A DNA stretch of 6,557 nt from Bacteroidota bacterium (GTDB taxonomy: Bacteria; Zhuqueibacterota; JdFR-76; DREG01), in NCBI GenBank assembly GCA_030624545.1, contig JAUXJX010000118.1, positions 1-6,557 on the forward strand, written 5' to 3'. A program made the translations under genes and the position numbers. This document shows, piece by piece, positions 6,513-6,557 of the stretch. Position 1 is the stretch's first letter. Every line of letters begins with the position of its first letter. The notes below the pieces were generated by a model. That model worked only from the letters and a program-made list of their open reading frames with translations, had not been told where the DNA came from and ran no database searches.

Positions 6513-6557
6513 TATAAATTATTCAGGTTAGTCGAATTTGGAATTATTCGTTTATCA

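Larger units (their letters stand above)
6361..6513. mobile_element. Putative non-autonomous inverted-repeat element upstream of recN
   Basis: Two octamer tracts in opposite orientation (6364-6404 and 6485-6512, described separately) flank about 80 bp of AT-rich sequence. Aligned as inverted repeats they match over most of 28 positions with two single-base gaps. Just outside lies a 7-base direct repeat ATAAATT (6354-6360 and 6514-6520), which would be a target-site duplication if the element moved in. No transposase is encoded. The flanks are AT-rich, so a chance 7-base match is possible, and a plain repeat cluster is the alternative. Confidence 0.4.

Noticed and set aside
6515..6556. Tail of a further minus-strand gene entering from the right edge
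   Set aside because: One frame is open for about 14 codons to a TAG near 6513, but this is too short to tell from chance and overlaps the putative flanking repeat.
6329..6557. LexA/SOS box for recN
   Set aside because: Neither the CTGT-N8-ACAG nor the GAAC-N4-GTTC pattern was found. Isolated half-sites (CTGT near 6337, GTTC near 6406) have no partner.

Overview
The window holds three housekeeping genes, all on the minus strand and read right to left: recN (DNA repair ATPase, complete), murA (first committed enzyme of peptidoglycan synthesis, complete) and dnaE (replicative DNA polymerase III alpha subunit, cut off by the left edge after about 963 codons). MurA shows a bacterium with a peptidoglycan wall. 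The style of the proteins, such as a DnaE with an apparently intact PHP metal site and a MurA loop reading CAWGPRP, together with repeat-laden intergenic spacers and weak or absent Shine-Dalgarno sequences on two of three genes, would fit an uncultured lineage near the FCB group (Bacteroidetes/Chlorobi and relatives). That placement is an impression, not a demonstration.

Layout from the right edge. Positions 6329-6557 are the non-coding leader of recN. It contains a tract of octamer repeats, an inverted and degenerate copy of the same octamers about 80 bp away, and 7-bp direct repeats outside both, so the whole looks like a small non-autonomous mobile or palindromic element. A plausible promoter for recN lies inside it. 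recN follows (6328-4625). A 307-bp spacer (4318-4624) then carries a 108-bp nested inverted repeat with a small GC hairpin in each arm, and a heptamer tandem repeat just ahead of murA. murA occupies 4317-3061. A 169-bp AT-rich spacer with a perfect 16-bp palindrome separates it from dnaE (2891 to beyond position 1).

The three genes share direction but not a pathway or complex, and spacers of 169 and 307 bp argue for separate promoters rather than a tight operon. No factor-independent terminator, tRNA, rRNA, CRISPR array, transposase or prophage gene was seen. No new gene system is present. What is worth a second look is the intergenic repeats: each of the three spacers carries its own distinct repeat or palindrome, and two of these look like dispersed elements.
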